A stretch of 64,000 nt of DNA. Origin: Ilyomonas sp965219515. Lineage in GTDB: Bacteria > Bacteroidota > Bacteroidia > Chitinophagales > Chitinophagaceae. The notes under the pieces are model-generated. The model had not been told where the DNA came from and searched no databases. It worked only from the letters and a program-made list of their open reading frames with translations. The stretch is taken from assembly GCA_965219515.1 (NCBI GenBank), contig OZ244776.1:2728001-2792000 (forward strand), written 5' to 3'. The position numbers were made by a program, and so were the translations under genes. Below, piece by piece: positions 35,924 to 43,969 of this stretch; the first letter of the stretch is position 1; each line of letters begins with the position of its first letter.

Positions 35924-35963
35924 AGGTTGAAATCCAATACAAGCAAGGGTTTCAGCCTTTTTT
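35924..35963 (+). terminator. Terminator of tRNA-Val
   Basis: A 12-bp stem (35924-35935 with 35947-35958, two G-U pairs) is followed by a T tract, starting four bases after the tRNA. Confidence 0.8.
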
Positions 35964-36019
35964 ATTACCTTCTCTTCATCGCGGCATTTTGAATCATCGT
36001 TAACAAAAACGTAAACAAA

Positions 36020-36193
36020 ATGCCTAAAAGAAAATCGCACAAGCAAAGACTCCTGCCTAACAACTGCCGCGCAGGACAGCCCAGCGTCTATCCGGCAAAC
36101 TGGAATACGGCTAAAGCAAAAGTCAACTGCACCTGGCATATCGTATATTGGTTTTATGATGATAACCTGAACCAGAAACTTCAGGTTTCCTAA
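36020..36193 (+). pseudogene. N-terminal remnant of a tyrosine recombinase/integrase
   Basis: A 57-codon frame starts MPKRKSHKQRLLPNNC and contains a W-x-Y/F-Y-D-D segment (HIVYWFYDDNLN). This resembles the N-terminal arm-binding part of Bacteroidota phage-type integrases. The core-binding and catalytic domains are absent. It sits 100 bases downstream of tRNA-Val, the usual location of an integrase next to its attachment site, so it is probably the scar of an excised or decayed integrative element. The assignment is by pattern only. Confidence 0.5.
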
Positions 36194-36442
36194 CTTAGCG
36201 AAGTATGTTACTTCGTTTCATCTATCATCAAGTTTGCAACTTATTTTAGCGGTGATGATTACTTCCTAAACCAAAGAAGTGATATGGTGCTGTTGCCATC
36301 AACAGGCTTTCTATTTTGGCTGTTATATCTCACCTCATTATCAGGAATAGCATTTATCTTTCCTTCGGTATATGGCTGACGAACGAAGAATATCAGCACA
36401 GCAGAAAGCCGAACCATTGGTAGTTGCCTGAAAACTAAAAAA

Positions 36443-36766
36443 ATGATTACAGAAGAAACATTTATAGAAATGGCGTTGTCATTCACAGGAACTGTACAAA
36501 CCTCACATTTTGAAAGAATAGGTTTCAAGGTAACTGGAAAACGCATGTTTGCTACTTATTTATCAAAAAACAATACAGCAAATCTGTTCCTGACAATTGA
36601 GGAGCAGACGATTTTTTGTCAGATGGATACTGTAAATATTTATCCGGTACCGAATAAGTGGGGTGAAAAAGGTGCCACAACATTCGAACTCGATCAGGTT
36701 GCAAAAGAAGTGATAAGGGAAGCCCTGCTGTCAGCATACAAGGAAGTGATAACGTTAAAAAAGTAG
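36443..36766 (+). CDS. MmcQ/YjbR family protein
   Basis: This 107-residue protein has the MmcQ/YjbR (CyaY-like fold) pattern: FIEMALSFTGTVQTSHFERIGFKV, then TANLFLTIEEQ and a C-terminal helix with VAKEVIREALLSAYKEV. The family is described as DNA-binding-like but its role is unknown. It stands alone between the integrase remnant and transposase relics. Confidence 0.82.
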   Translation: MITEETFIEMALSFTGTVQTSHFERIGFKVTGKRMFATYLSKNNTANLFLTIEEQTIFCQMDTVNIYPVPNKWGEKGATTFELDQVAKEVIREALLSAYKEVITLKK

Positions 36767-36843
36767 TGCGAAAAACTCTTTGCCTTTTAGCAATGTTCTT
36801 TATCAATGAAGCTGTTTAGAATTTAAACAAAAAAGGACTTCCG

Positions 36844-37313
36844 ATGCTAAAGAACTTTGAGTTGCCAGACAAAAAGGCAAGTGCTATGGAAGTCCTGAGC
36901 AAAGATAAGATTGAGAGATTGATTGTTCCCCATTTGAGCCGGGCAGCCGGGGTACGAAGCTGAAGGTTGAGTTATGGAAGATTGCAGCTGCCATTTTGTA
37001 CCGGTTAAAAAGCGGCTGCCGGTGGCGGATGTTGCCGGTGATAGCACTGTTTGGGGAAGAAAAGAAATTAAGTCCTGGCGGAGTCTATCATCATTTCAGC
37101 ACTGGGTAAAGGATGGCTCTTTCAAAAGTGTGTGGACAGAACTGCTCAAAAACCATCATGCGTTGCCGGATTTTTTCTTCGATGCAACTGGATGTCTCGC
37201 ATACACCGGCGAAAAACGGCGGTGAGCCCATTGGCTATCAAAACAGAAAGGCAGCCAGCACAACCAACGCCCTGTTTTCAGTGATAACAACCGACTGCCG
37301 CTACAGGTGGTAA
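36844..37313 (+). pseudogene. IS5-family transposase remnant
   Basis: Fragments in at least two frames read as an IS5-type transposase: IERLIVPHLSRAAG, then KVELWKIAAAILYRLKSGCRWRMLP and GVYHHFS, then SHTPAKNGGEPIGYQNRKAA and TTNALF. Stops and shifts separate them near 36962 and 37107. The C-terminal catalytic part is missing. The relic abuts the IS1595-type relic, so one may have inserted into the other. Confidence 0.7.
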
Positions 37314-37350
37314 GACCAACATTGCCATCAATACGAGAAATAAAAAAAGA

Positions 37351-37977
37351 ATGTCCACGGATGAGTTGAGAGCTGAGGTAGGTGTACAACAAAAAACTGC
37401 CTGGCTTTTTAAAAGAAAAGTGCAGGCAGTAATGAAAAAAGATAAGGATAATAAGCTATCGGGAAAAGTAGAGGTGGATGAAACCCTTGTGGGCGGCTAT
37501 TCTGCAGCCAAAGGAAGAAGTACACAAACCAAGGAAGCTTTGTTTGTAGCGGTAGAAGTTTTACCAGACGGCACAACCGGTAACCTTGCACTGCAACACA
37601 TAGAAACCTTTGGAGCCAATGAATTAAAGTATGCTATAAAAGACAATGTATCAGATGATGCATAAATACAAACCGATGCGTTTCATTCATACAAAAAAAT
37701 AGCAAAGCAAATGAGTAACATTACCATTACCTATTCCAAAAAAGGAAGTGTTATGGAAGAATTGCACAAGCAAATTATGCAATTTAAAAACTGGCTCAGG
37801 GGAATACACCATCAATGTTCCGGTCAATATCTTTTTGCTTATACTGATGAATATGAATATCGCTTTAACAGAAGAAACATGAGACAATATTTATTCAATG
37901 ACGTGATAGTAAGATTAATGAACCAATTCCAGCATCCATATAATTATCTAAAAATACTTTGCGTTTATTCTACCTAA
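37351..37977 (+). pseudogene. IS1595/ISXO2-like transposase remnant
   Basis: The frame has a helix-turn-helix end (GVQQKTAWLFKRKVQ), then the DDE-like core KVEVDETLVGGYS and TKEALFVAVEV. An in-frame TAA at 37663 interrupts it. The same frame continues with IQTDAFHSYKKIA (second D) to YEYRFNRRN and a stop at 37975. The N-terminal zinc-ribbon region is absent. The two pieces make a typical ISXO2 core, so the copy is dead through truncation and one nonsense codon. Confidence 0.8.
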
Positions 37978-38146
37978 TCCTATGAAATATTTTAAAATCA
38001 ATATCGAAAATACGGTTCTCCTTTCCTGTAAGGATAAAAAACTTTTTTATATCAATTTAGTTTACCGGATTCTCTGTTACTATATAGCCGTATTATAATT
38101 CCTCCTCTTTTAATTAAGATAAGCAGGCACAAAAAAATAAAATTTA

Positions 38147-38695
38147 TCAAGTAGTCATCCACATCGGTTTTCTTTTTACTATCTCTTTGTAAATAGCACA
38201 ATCTTCTGTATGCGCACCGGGCAGATAACCGATGCTTTGCAAAAATTCAGAAACAATTTCGCCACCCGTAAACCGGAACGTTTGCTTAAACAGCTTTACC
38301 CACTCTTCTTTTGTCTTCGGATGATTTGCCAGCAACCATTTTTCAAACGCCCCGTGTTCTGTTTGCAATTGCTGTATTGTTTTTGCATTTTCTATGGCAG
38401 CATTTATCTTCAACCGGTTGCGGATAATGCCGGCATCAGCCAGTAATCTTTCTCTGTCAGTTTGTGAGTAAGCGGCTATTTTTTCAATATCGAAATTGTT
38501 GTACGCTTTTCTGAAGCAGGCTTCTTTTTTCAATATTGTTTCCCAGCTAAGACCGGCCTGATTGATTTCTAAAATCAGTCTGCCAAACAGTTCATTGTCA
38601 TCATGTATCGGAAAGCCGTAATGAAGATCGTGATATACTTTATGAATGGCTTTTTTTTCTTCATTCATCGTTTCAATGGCAGAACAATATGACAT
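38147..38695 (-). CDS. tag: DNA-3-methyladenine glycosylase I
   Basis: This enzyme removes 3-methyladenine from alkylated DNA in base excision repair. From ATG 38695 (MSYCSAIETM) it has 182 residues, close to the usual 185-190. Upstream codons to 38815 do not resemble the family. Visible features are YHDLHYGFPIHDDNELF with the base-recognition residues, LEINQAGLSW, the helix-hairpin-helix region and the zinc-snap-type residues (Cys4 near the start, with a late His and Cys in HTEDCAIY). Confidence 0.92.
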   Translation of the reverse strand: MSYCSAIETMNEEKKAIHKVYHDLHYGFPIHDDNELFGRLILEINQAGLSWETILKKEACFRKAYNNFDIEKIAAYSQTDRERLLADAGIIRNRLKINAAIENAKTIQQLQTEHGAFEKWLLANHPKTKEEWVKLFKQTFRFTGGEIVSEFLQSIGYLPGAHTEDCAIYKEIVKRKPMWMTT

Positions 38696-39058
38696 AAAAT
38701 ATTTCTGTTTCGTTGGTGTGAAAGTAGGAACTCTTACAGAGAAATTGTGCTGGTAAAAAACTCTCTTTAAAAATCGAAAATACCCGGCGAGTGCATAAAA
38801 ATTTAGTTGATACAAGAAAAGAAATTCCGGCTGCCGGTATAATTTTCGCTGATTGCCTGACGTGCATTTTCTTTGATGAGAGTATCTGTAAGGTTATTAA
38901 TACATTTTTTTGAAACTTAATTTTTCTAAAAGTATCAAATTGTAAACTGATAATACTTGCGATGTAAACAGTTTTTATTTCGGCTCACTCAAAGAAAAAG
39001 CGTTACAAACTTTTGCATAATATCTGTCTGAACAAAAAAACCAGTAATTATAATCCAA
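38696..39058. other. Divergent intergenic region tag/iclR
   Basis: About 360 AT-rich bases. The extension of the tag frame up to 38815 is not family-like. It presumably holds the promoters of both divergent genes; no clear TAnnTTTG box is assigned. Confidence 0.4.
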
Positions 39059-39073
39059 TTCAACATAGTTGAA
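39059..39073. promoter_or_regulatory. Candidate IclR operator
   Basis: TTCAAC-ATA-GTTGAA is a perfect 15-base palindrome 23 bases before the iclR start. Its size and symmetry suit an IclR-family dimer. It suggests autoregulation; other copies upstream of the uronate genes were not found by eye. Confidence 0.5.
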
Positions 39074-39096
39074 CTAATTTCTATTAATTTTAATTC

Positions 39097-39840
39097 ATGA
39101 TACAAGTTATAGAACGAGGCATTGATATTTTAGAATTTGTTGCTCTGCATGGAAAAGAACCGGTTCAGTTAATAAAAATTGCGGAACACGTAAACATAAG
39201 CCAGCCAACGTGCGCCAATATTGTGAAGACTCTTGTGAAGCGCAACTACCTGGAAAATGCAAGCAAAAAAACCGGGTATATACTTGGCGCCGGCGCATAC
39301 AAATTAACGGGCAATCTTTCTTATAACCAGGATTTGCTGCTGACAGCAAAACCGGTAATGGAAGAGCTAACGCAGAAGCTAAATGAAACCTCGTTGCTTG
39401 GCGTGCTGCGCAATAACAAGCGGTTGATTTTACATTCGGTTCAAAGCGACCAAGACTTAAATGTAAGAGCTAAAGTTGAAGCGGATGTTTTTTCGACCGC
39501 AAGCGGAAGAGTTTTGGCGGCTTACCTTAGTAATAAAGAGTTAGACAATCTTGTGAAAGCGGTGGGTTATCCATCAAATGAAATATGGCCTGGGGTACAA
39601 GGTTCACAAGAACTTGATAAAGCGATAAAAAAGATCCACGACAATGAAATGGCTCAAACGTTATCTGCAAAACATATCTGCGGCTTTGCCGTGCCTGTAT
39701 CTCGCAAGAATCAAGTGATTGCAGCCTTAAGCATATTCTTACCAGAAAGCAGGTTAACACCAAATCACAAAGCAAAAATCATTGGTGGTTTACAAAATGC
39801 CTCTAAACAAATCAAAGAAATAATTGAAAAGGAATTTTAA
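39097..39840 (+). CDS. IclR-family transcriptional regulator
   Basis: This 247-residue protein has an N-terminal winged helix (IQVIERGIDILEFVALH, HVNISQPTCANIVKTLVKRNYL) and a C-terminal effector domain from about 75 (LLLTAKPVMEELTQKLNET to the CGFAVPVSRKNQVIAALSIFLPE segment). IclR proteins respond to small acids and sugar acids such as 2-keto-3-deoxygluconate (KdgR type). It is convergent with uxuA, six bases away, so it is probably the regulator of the uronate genes that follow on the minus strand. Confidence 0.92.
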   Translation: MIQVIERGIDILEFVALHGKEPVQLIKIAEHVNISQPTCANIVKTLVKRNYLENASKKTGYILGAGAYKLTGNLSYNQDLLLTAKPVMEELTQKLNETSLLGVLRNNKRLILHSVQSDQDLNVRAKVEADVFSTASGRVLAAYLSNKELDNLVKAVGYPSNEIWPGVQGSQELDKAIKKIHDNEMAQTLSAKHICGFAVPVSRKNQVIAALSIFLPESRLTPNHKAKIIGGLQNASKQIKEIIEKEF

Positions 39841-39846
39841 GAACTT

Positions 39847-40806
39847 TTACAGCGCATCCAGCAAGCCTTTTATATAACCTATACCAAACAGGTTTCCTTT
39901 CATTTCATAGCCCGGATGATCGTTACTTTCGCCTGCCATCGTTGGCACATGATCAGAGCGCAACGGTCCATCGAAACCCACTTCTTTATAGGCTTTCATC
40001 ATTTTAAACATATCGGTTGGTCCATTATCATGAAAGGTTTCCCGGAAATTTTCAGGTGTTCCTTTTACATCTCTGATATGAACAAAAAATATTTTTTGCT
40101 TCTTTCCAAATTCATAAATTAATTCCTGCACATCTTCGTTCATCGTGGTGTAAGTTCCCTGGCAAAACGTGAGTCCGTGCGATGGGCTGTTGGAAAATGA
40201 CAAGGCTTTCCGAATGGCTTTCGCTGATGTAAAAATTCTTCCGATGCCATGCACCGGACTGATTGGCGGGTCATCAGGATGCAGCGCCATTTTCACGTTA
40301 TTCGCTTCTGCCACCGGCATTATTTTTTCAATAAACCAATGATAATTTTCCCAAATTTGATTCTCGCTCACCGGTGCATATTCAATGTTTGGCTCCTTCA
40401 AAGCAGCTTCATAAGAAAAGCCGCTGACGAGTGCGCCGCCCCGCTCTGGCAAAGCCTTTTGGGTGCGATACCAGCCCGTAAACATAAAATTGTAGCATAA
40501 TAAATTCACGCCGAGTCTGCCCATGTTTTCCAGCATTCGGCAATAGTCATCAATGTCTTTTTCTCTACCGGAAAGTCCGAGTTTAATGCGGGTCATGTCT
40601 ATTTGGTCACCTTCCAAACCGAGAAGTTGAAACCCGTTTTCTTCAAAAATTTCTTTTGAATGTTTGAGAGAATCATAATCGTAAATCGATTTCTCGCCTG
40701 TTAGTTCCGGTGCCAATTTGGCGATGGCATCATCAATACCCATTTGCCGGCACAACTGCCATTTTTCATCTGGTTTGTTACCAAAAAAAAGAAAGGATAG
40801 TTTCAT
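39847..40806 (-). CDS. uxuA: Mannonate dehydratase (UxuA-like)
   Basis: This 319-residue metal-dependent TIM-barrel enzyme dehydrates D-mannonate to 2-keto-3-deoxygluconate. Family segments include MALHPDDPPISPVHGIGRIF, LTFCQGTYTTMNED and FVHIRDVKGTPENFRETFHDNGPTDM, which carry the metal-binding His, Cys and Asp positions, and RSDHVPTMAGE near the end. It is shorter than E. coli UxuA (394) but typical of a compact variant. It is the last gene of the uronate series; a gap of about 110 bases separates it from the RraA-family gene. Confidence 0.88.
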   Translation of the reverse strand: MKLSFLFFGNKPDEKWQLCRQMGIDDAIAKLAPELTGEKSIYDYDSLKHSKEIFEENGFQLLGLEGDQIDMTRIKLGLSGREKDIDDYCRMLENMGRLGVNLLCYNFMFTGWYRTQKALPERGGALVSGFSYEAALKEPNIEYAPVSENQIWENYHWFIEKIMPVAEANNVKMALHPDDPPISPVHGIGRIFTSAKAIRKALSFSNSPSHGLTFCQGTYTTMNEDVQELIYEFGKKQKIFFVHIRDVKGTPENFRETFHDNGPTDMFKMMKAYKEVGFDGPLRSDHVPTMAGESNDHPGYEMKGNLFGIGYIKGLLDAL

Positions 40807-40918
40807 AAAAAATCAAAAGTCAAAACCGACCTTTGCAAGATTAAAATAACTTGAAGATGATCAATAAGAAGCATAAGCTGTAAACCCATTACCTTTAACC
40901 TTCAGCCTCAAACCGTTT

Positions 40919-41698
40919 CTAAAAGTATCCGCCTTTTTCTGTAATCGCCTGAATGGAATCGCCGGCTTTTACCCAGCTATAAATTTTCTTTTCATTTTCC
41001 TTTATTTCTTCGGCTCTAATCAAAACATCATAAGCAATATCGCGTGGCACAATCAACACGCCGTCAATATCGCCAAGCACAACATCGCCGGGGCGAATGG
41101 TTACATCATCAATTTGCAACACGGTTTGATAATGCGTGATCAGGCAACGCCCCAAACTGCCGTTGCTAGTGCGATATTTATAAAACACCGGAAAATTAGC
41201 TTCCAATATCTGGTGCGTATCGCGGATGCCGCCATCTATGCAGGCGGCTTTCACGCCTTTGGTACGACTGGCAGCCGTCATCACGCCGCCCCACAATGTT
41301 GCTTTTTCGTCTTTGCTGGTATCCCAAACCACAAACGCATGTTCATGCAAATCGTCCAGCATCTTCGTGCGAAATTCCATCTCGCCTTTCACTTTTGCGT
41401 TGGGCGCGCTTTTTACCGTAAACGCAAAACCTGCTATGGTTCGGTACTCGCGCAAAGGCACGATGCGGTTGGGCATCGTTTGGTTCATCAAACAAAATTC
41501 GCGAAGTACATCATTTACTGCGCCGGTGTACAACTGCTCGAAACGGCTTAGCATTTCATCATCGGGTATCGGGAATTTTTTGGTGGAAATGTATTCTCGT
41601 TCTTCAATAAATTTTTCCAGGTTCATCATGCCCACTTCTTTTTTGTATTGCTCCGAACCGGAAATGTGGTTCGTGCCATTCACGTTTTCGGTATTCAT
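40919..41698 (-). CDS. RraA-family protein (aldolase-like)
   Basis: From ATG 41698 this is about 259 residues, longer than plain RraA (~160) because of an N-terminal extension. It has the family pattern GAVNDVLREF, AFTVKSAPNA, WGGVMTAASRTKGVKAACIDGGIRD (the R-D active-site pair) and GDVVLGDIDGVLIVP. Related enzymes are 4-hydroxy-4-methyl-2-oxoglutarate aldolases or oxaloacetate decarboxylases. In a glucuronate operon it could act on a keto-acid intermediate, but this is inference. Confidence 0.82.
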   Translation of the reverse strand: MNTENVNGTNHISGSEQYKKEVGMMNLEKFIEEREYISTKKFPIPDDEMLSRFEQLYTGAVNDVLREFCLMNQTMPNRIVPLREYRTIAGFAFTVKSAPNAKVKGEMEFRTKMLDDLHEHAFVVWDTSKDEKATLWGGVMTAASRTKGVKAACIDGGIRDTHQILEANFPVFYKYRTSNGSLGRCLITHYQTVLQIDDVTIRPGDVVLGDIDGVLIVPRDIAYDVLIRAEEIKENEKKIYSWVKAGDSIQAITEKGGYF

Positions 41699-41729
41699 GT
41701 TTTTATATTTTGCGTGTAAGAAATCTTTT

Positions 41730-42572
41730 TTAAACACCGGCATTCGATAAAAAACCTCCATCAACCGGCACGACTATTCCCGTTACAAAACCGGCGGCTT
41801 CATCGCTGATCAGCCAGTTCATACAGCCTGTTAATTCAGTGGCTTCGCCAAACCGTTTCAGCGGTGTATGCGCCATTACGCTATCTGCTCTTGGCGTGTG
41901 GCTGCCATCTTCATGGAACATAATTTTTCGGCTGCGGTCGTTTAAGAAAAAGCCCGGCGCGATTGCGTTTACACGAATATTTGCGGGCGCGAGATAAGCT
42001 GCGAGCCACTGCGTAAAATTGGCGATACCAGCCTTGGCAATGCCATACGCCCCCACTTTTGTGAGCGGGCGATAACTGTTCATCGAAGCGATGTTGATGA
42101 TAACGCCTCTTTTATCTTTTGCCATTTCTCTTCCGAAAACAAAGCAGGGAATTACGGTTCCCATCGTGTTGATGGTAATGACACTTTTAAAGACATCCAT
42201 ATTTAAATTAAAAAAACCTTTTACAGATTCATCGCCCGACAATTCTTTTTTATCAAATTCTGTGATGTTGGTTAACGCTTCATTTTGGTTTCCGCCTGCA
42301 CCGTTAATTAAAACATGACATACGCCCAATTCATTTTTTATTATAACACTCGCTGACTTGATCGAGGCTTCATCAGAAACATCGGCAGCGATAGAAATAG
42401 CAATGCCGCCGGTTGCAGTAATTTGTTTTTCTACAACTTTCAGTTTCTCTAACGTTCGCCCGATCAGCGCCATTTTATAACCCTGGCTGGCAAGGTTCCG
42501 CGCCATTTCGGAGCAAAGTGTGCCGCCTGCGCCGGTTACGATGGCCACTTTATGTGAAGTGGTTTCTGTCAT
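41730..42572 (-). CDS. SDR oxidoreductase, probable D-mannonate oxidoreductase
   Basis: This 280-residue short-chain dehydrogenase has a Rossmann start VTGAGGTLCSEMARNL, with cysteine where the third glycine usually lies, then INGAGG, a catalytic Ser in the INIASMNSYR region and YGIAK (Tyr-X3-Lys). Placed between uxaC (overlap ATGA, four bases) and the RraA gene, it most likely reduces D-fructuronate to D-mannonate with NAD(P)H. That step is done by an SDR rather than the longer UxuB enzyme in many Bacteroidota. Confidence 0.85.
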   Translation of the reverse strand: MTETTSHKVAIVTGAGGTLCSEMARNLASQGYKMALIGRTLEKLKVVEKQITATGGIAISIAADVSDEASIKSASVIIKNELGVCHVLINGAGGNQNEALTNITEFDKKELSGDESVKGFFNLNMDVFKSVITINTMGTVIPCFVFGREMAKDKRGVIINIASMNSYRPLTKVGAYGIAKAGIANFTQWLAAYLAPANIRVNAIAPGFFLNDRSRKIMFHEDGSHTPRADSVMAHTPLKRFGEATELTGCMNWLISDEAAGFVTGIVVPVDGGFLSNAGV

Positions 42573-43969
42573 TTTTGAATCCAGTTTTTGATGTTGTTGT
42601 ATGAAATATTTTTAATCATGTTTGTAAGAAAATCTTTATCATCCGGCAGCTTGCCTTCTTCAACCCAAATACCAATTAAATTGCAAAGAATACGGCGGTA
42701 ATAGTCGTGACGGGTAAACGATAAAATACTTCTTGAATCGGTTGTCATGCCAATAGAAGTTGACAATAAACCATAACTGCTTAATGCGAGCAATTGCAGG
42801 GTGATGCCTTCGTAATGATCGTTGTACCACCACGCAGGTCCGTACTGTATTTTTCCCTTTACGCCATCTTCTGCATAAGAACCCGTAAGCGATGCAAACA
42901 CGGCATTATCGGCAGGATTCAAGGTATATAAAATGATTTTGGGTAAGCGATTTTCTTTTTCCAGTTCGTCGAGAAACCGGCAAAGCGATGGCACATGAAC
43001 TGTGTTGCCAATACAGGCGAAACCACCTGCGCCACCGGCTAATTTTCTAAGCCGGCTGCTGGTATAACGGTGTGCGCCGACATGCAGTTGCAGCTTCCAT
43101 TTTCTTTTGGCATATTCGGTTCCCAGAAAGTGCAATAAGCAGGATTGTAAAGCAATGATTTCTATGGCTGATAAATCTTCTTTGTTTAATAATTGCTGAA
43201 ACAAAGTCATTGCTGTTGCTGCATCAGTTGGGATGAATTGAAATCCATCATCTAAAGAATGGTCGCTTAGCAAACAGCCTGCTTTATCAAAAAAATCTAA
43301 CCGCTTACAGATAGCAGCTTTGTAATCTTCTAAATTGTGTATTGACAGATGGGTAATCGCTTTTAATTTTTCCAACCAGAAGAAAAATGTTGGCTGATGA
43401 AAAGCAATCATACTATCGCCACGTAAAGAAGGCAGGCAACTGATGTTTTCCTGTTGTTTTGATATTGCGATATGATGTTCCAGTGTATCCAATAAATCAT
43501 CTGATGTGCAAAGCATTTCCACGCCGGATTTTTTTACAATATCCAATGCGCACCAGTCTTTTTTTTGCAAATTTTTATTGGCTGCTTTCCAGATTTTGCC
43601 TGCATTTTTCGGTGTTAAAATTTCTTTACTTTGAATTAAAAAATACAATTCCATACAGCTCCAGTGAAACAAAGGATTGCCCGCCGTTGCTTCCATACAT
43701 TCCGCCCACGCCCTAAATTTATCTTCTTCCGTTGCAGTGCCGGTGATTCTGTTTTCAGCAATGCCGCAGATCCGCATCGCCCTGTGTTTATAAGGGTCTT
43801 GCTGCACCCAAAGCTGGTAAATATTTTCATAACGTTTATTTACAGCCAATGCCGCAATATCAATGTGATTGTGAAAATCAATGATGGGTAAAGCAGCAGC
43901 CACTTCGTGGTATAGCTTTTTACCCAAAGCATTTGACAACAGAAACATATCGTTATAAATATTTTTCAT
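42569..43969 (-). CDS. uxaC: Glucuronate (uronate) isomerase
   Basis: This amidohydrolase-like TIM barrel isomerises D-glucuronate to D-fructuronate, or galacturonate to tagaturonate. From ATG 43969 (MKNIYNDMFLLSNALG) it is 466 residues, normal for UxaC. The metal-binding FHNHID lies near residue 30, and the later LQLHVGAHRYTSSRL and WWYNDHYEGI segments are typical. The start codon shares one base with the stop of the symporter gene, and its stop overlaps the SDR start. It is translationally coupled on both sides. Confidence 0.93.
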   Translation of the reverse strand: MKNIYNDMFLLSNALGKKLYHEVAAALPIIDFHNHIDIAALAVNKRYENIYQLWVQQDPYKHRAMRICGIAENRITGTATEEDKFRAWAECMEATAGNPLFHWSCMELYFLIQSKEILTPKNAGKIWKAANKNLQKKDWCALDIVKKSGVEMLCTSDDLLDTLEHHIAISKQQENISCLPSLRGDSMIAFHQPTFFFWLEKLKAITHLSIHNLEDYKAAICKRLDFFDKAGCLLSDHSLDDGFQFIPTDAATAMTLFQQLLNKEDLSAIEIIALQSCLLHFLGTEYAKRKWKLQLHVGAHRYTSSRLRKLAGGAGGFACIGNTVHVPSLCRFLDELEKENRLPKIILYTLNPADNAVFASLTGSYAEDGVKGKIQYGPAWWYNDHYEGITLQLLALSSYGLLSTSIGMTTDSRSILSFTRHDYYRRILCNLIGIWVEEGKLPDDKDFLTNMIKNISYNNIKNWIQK

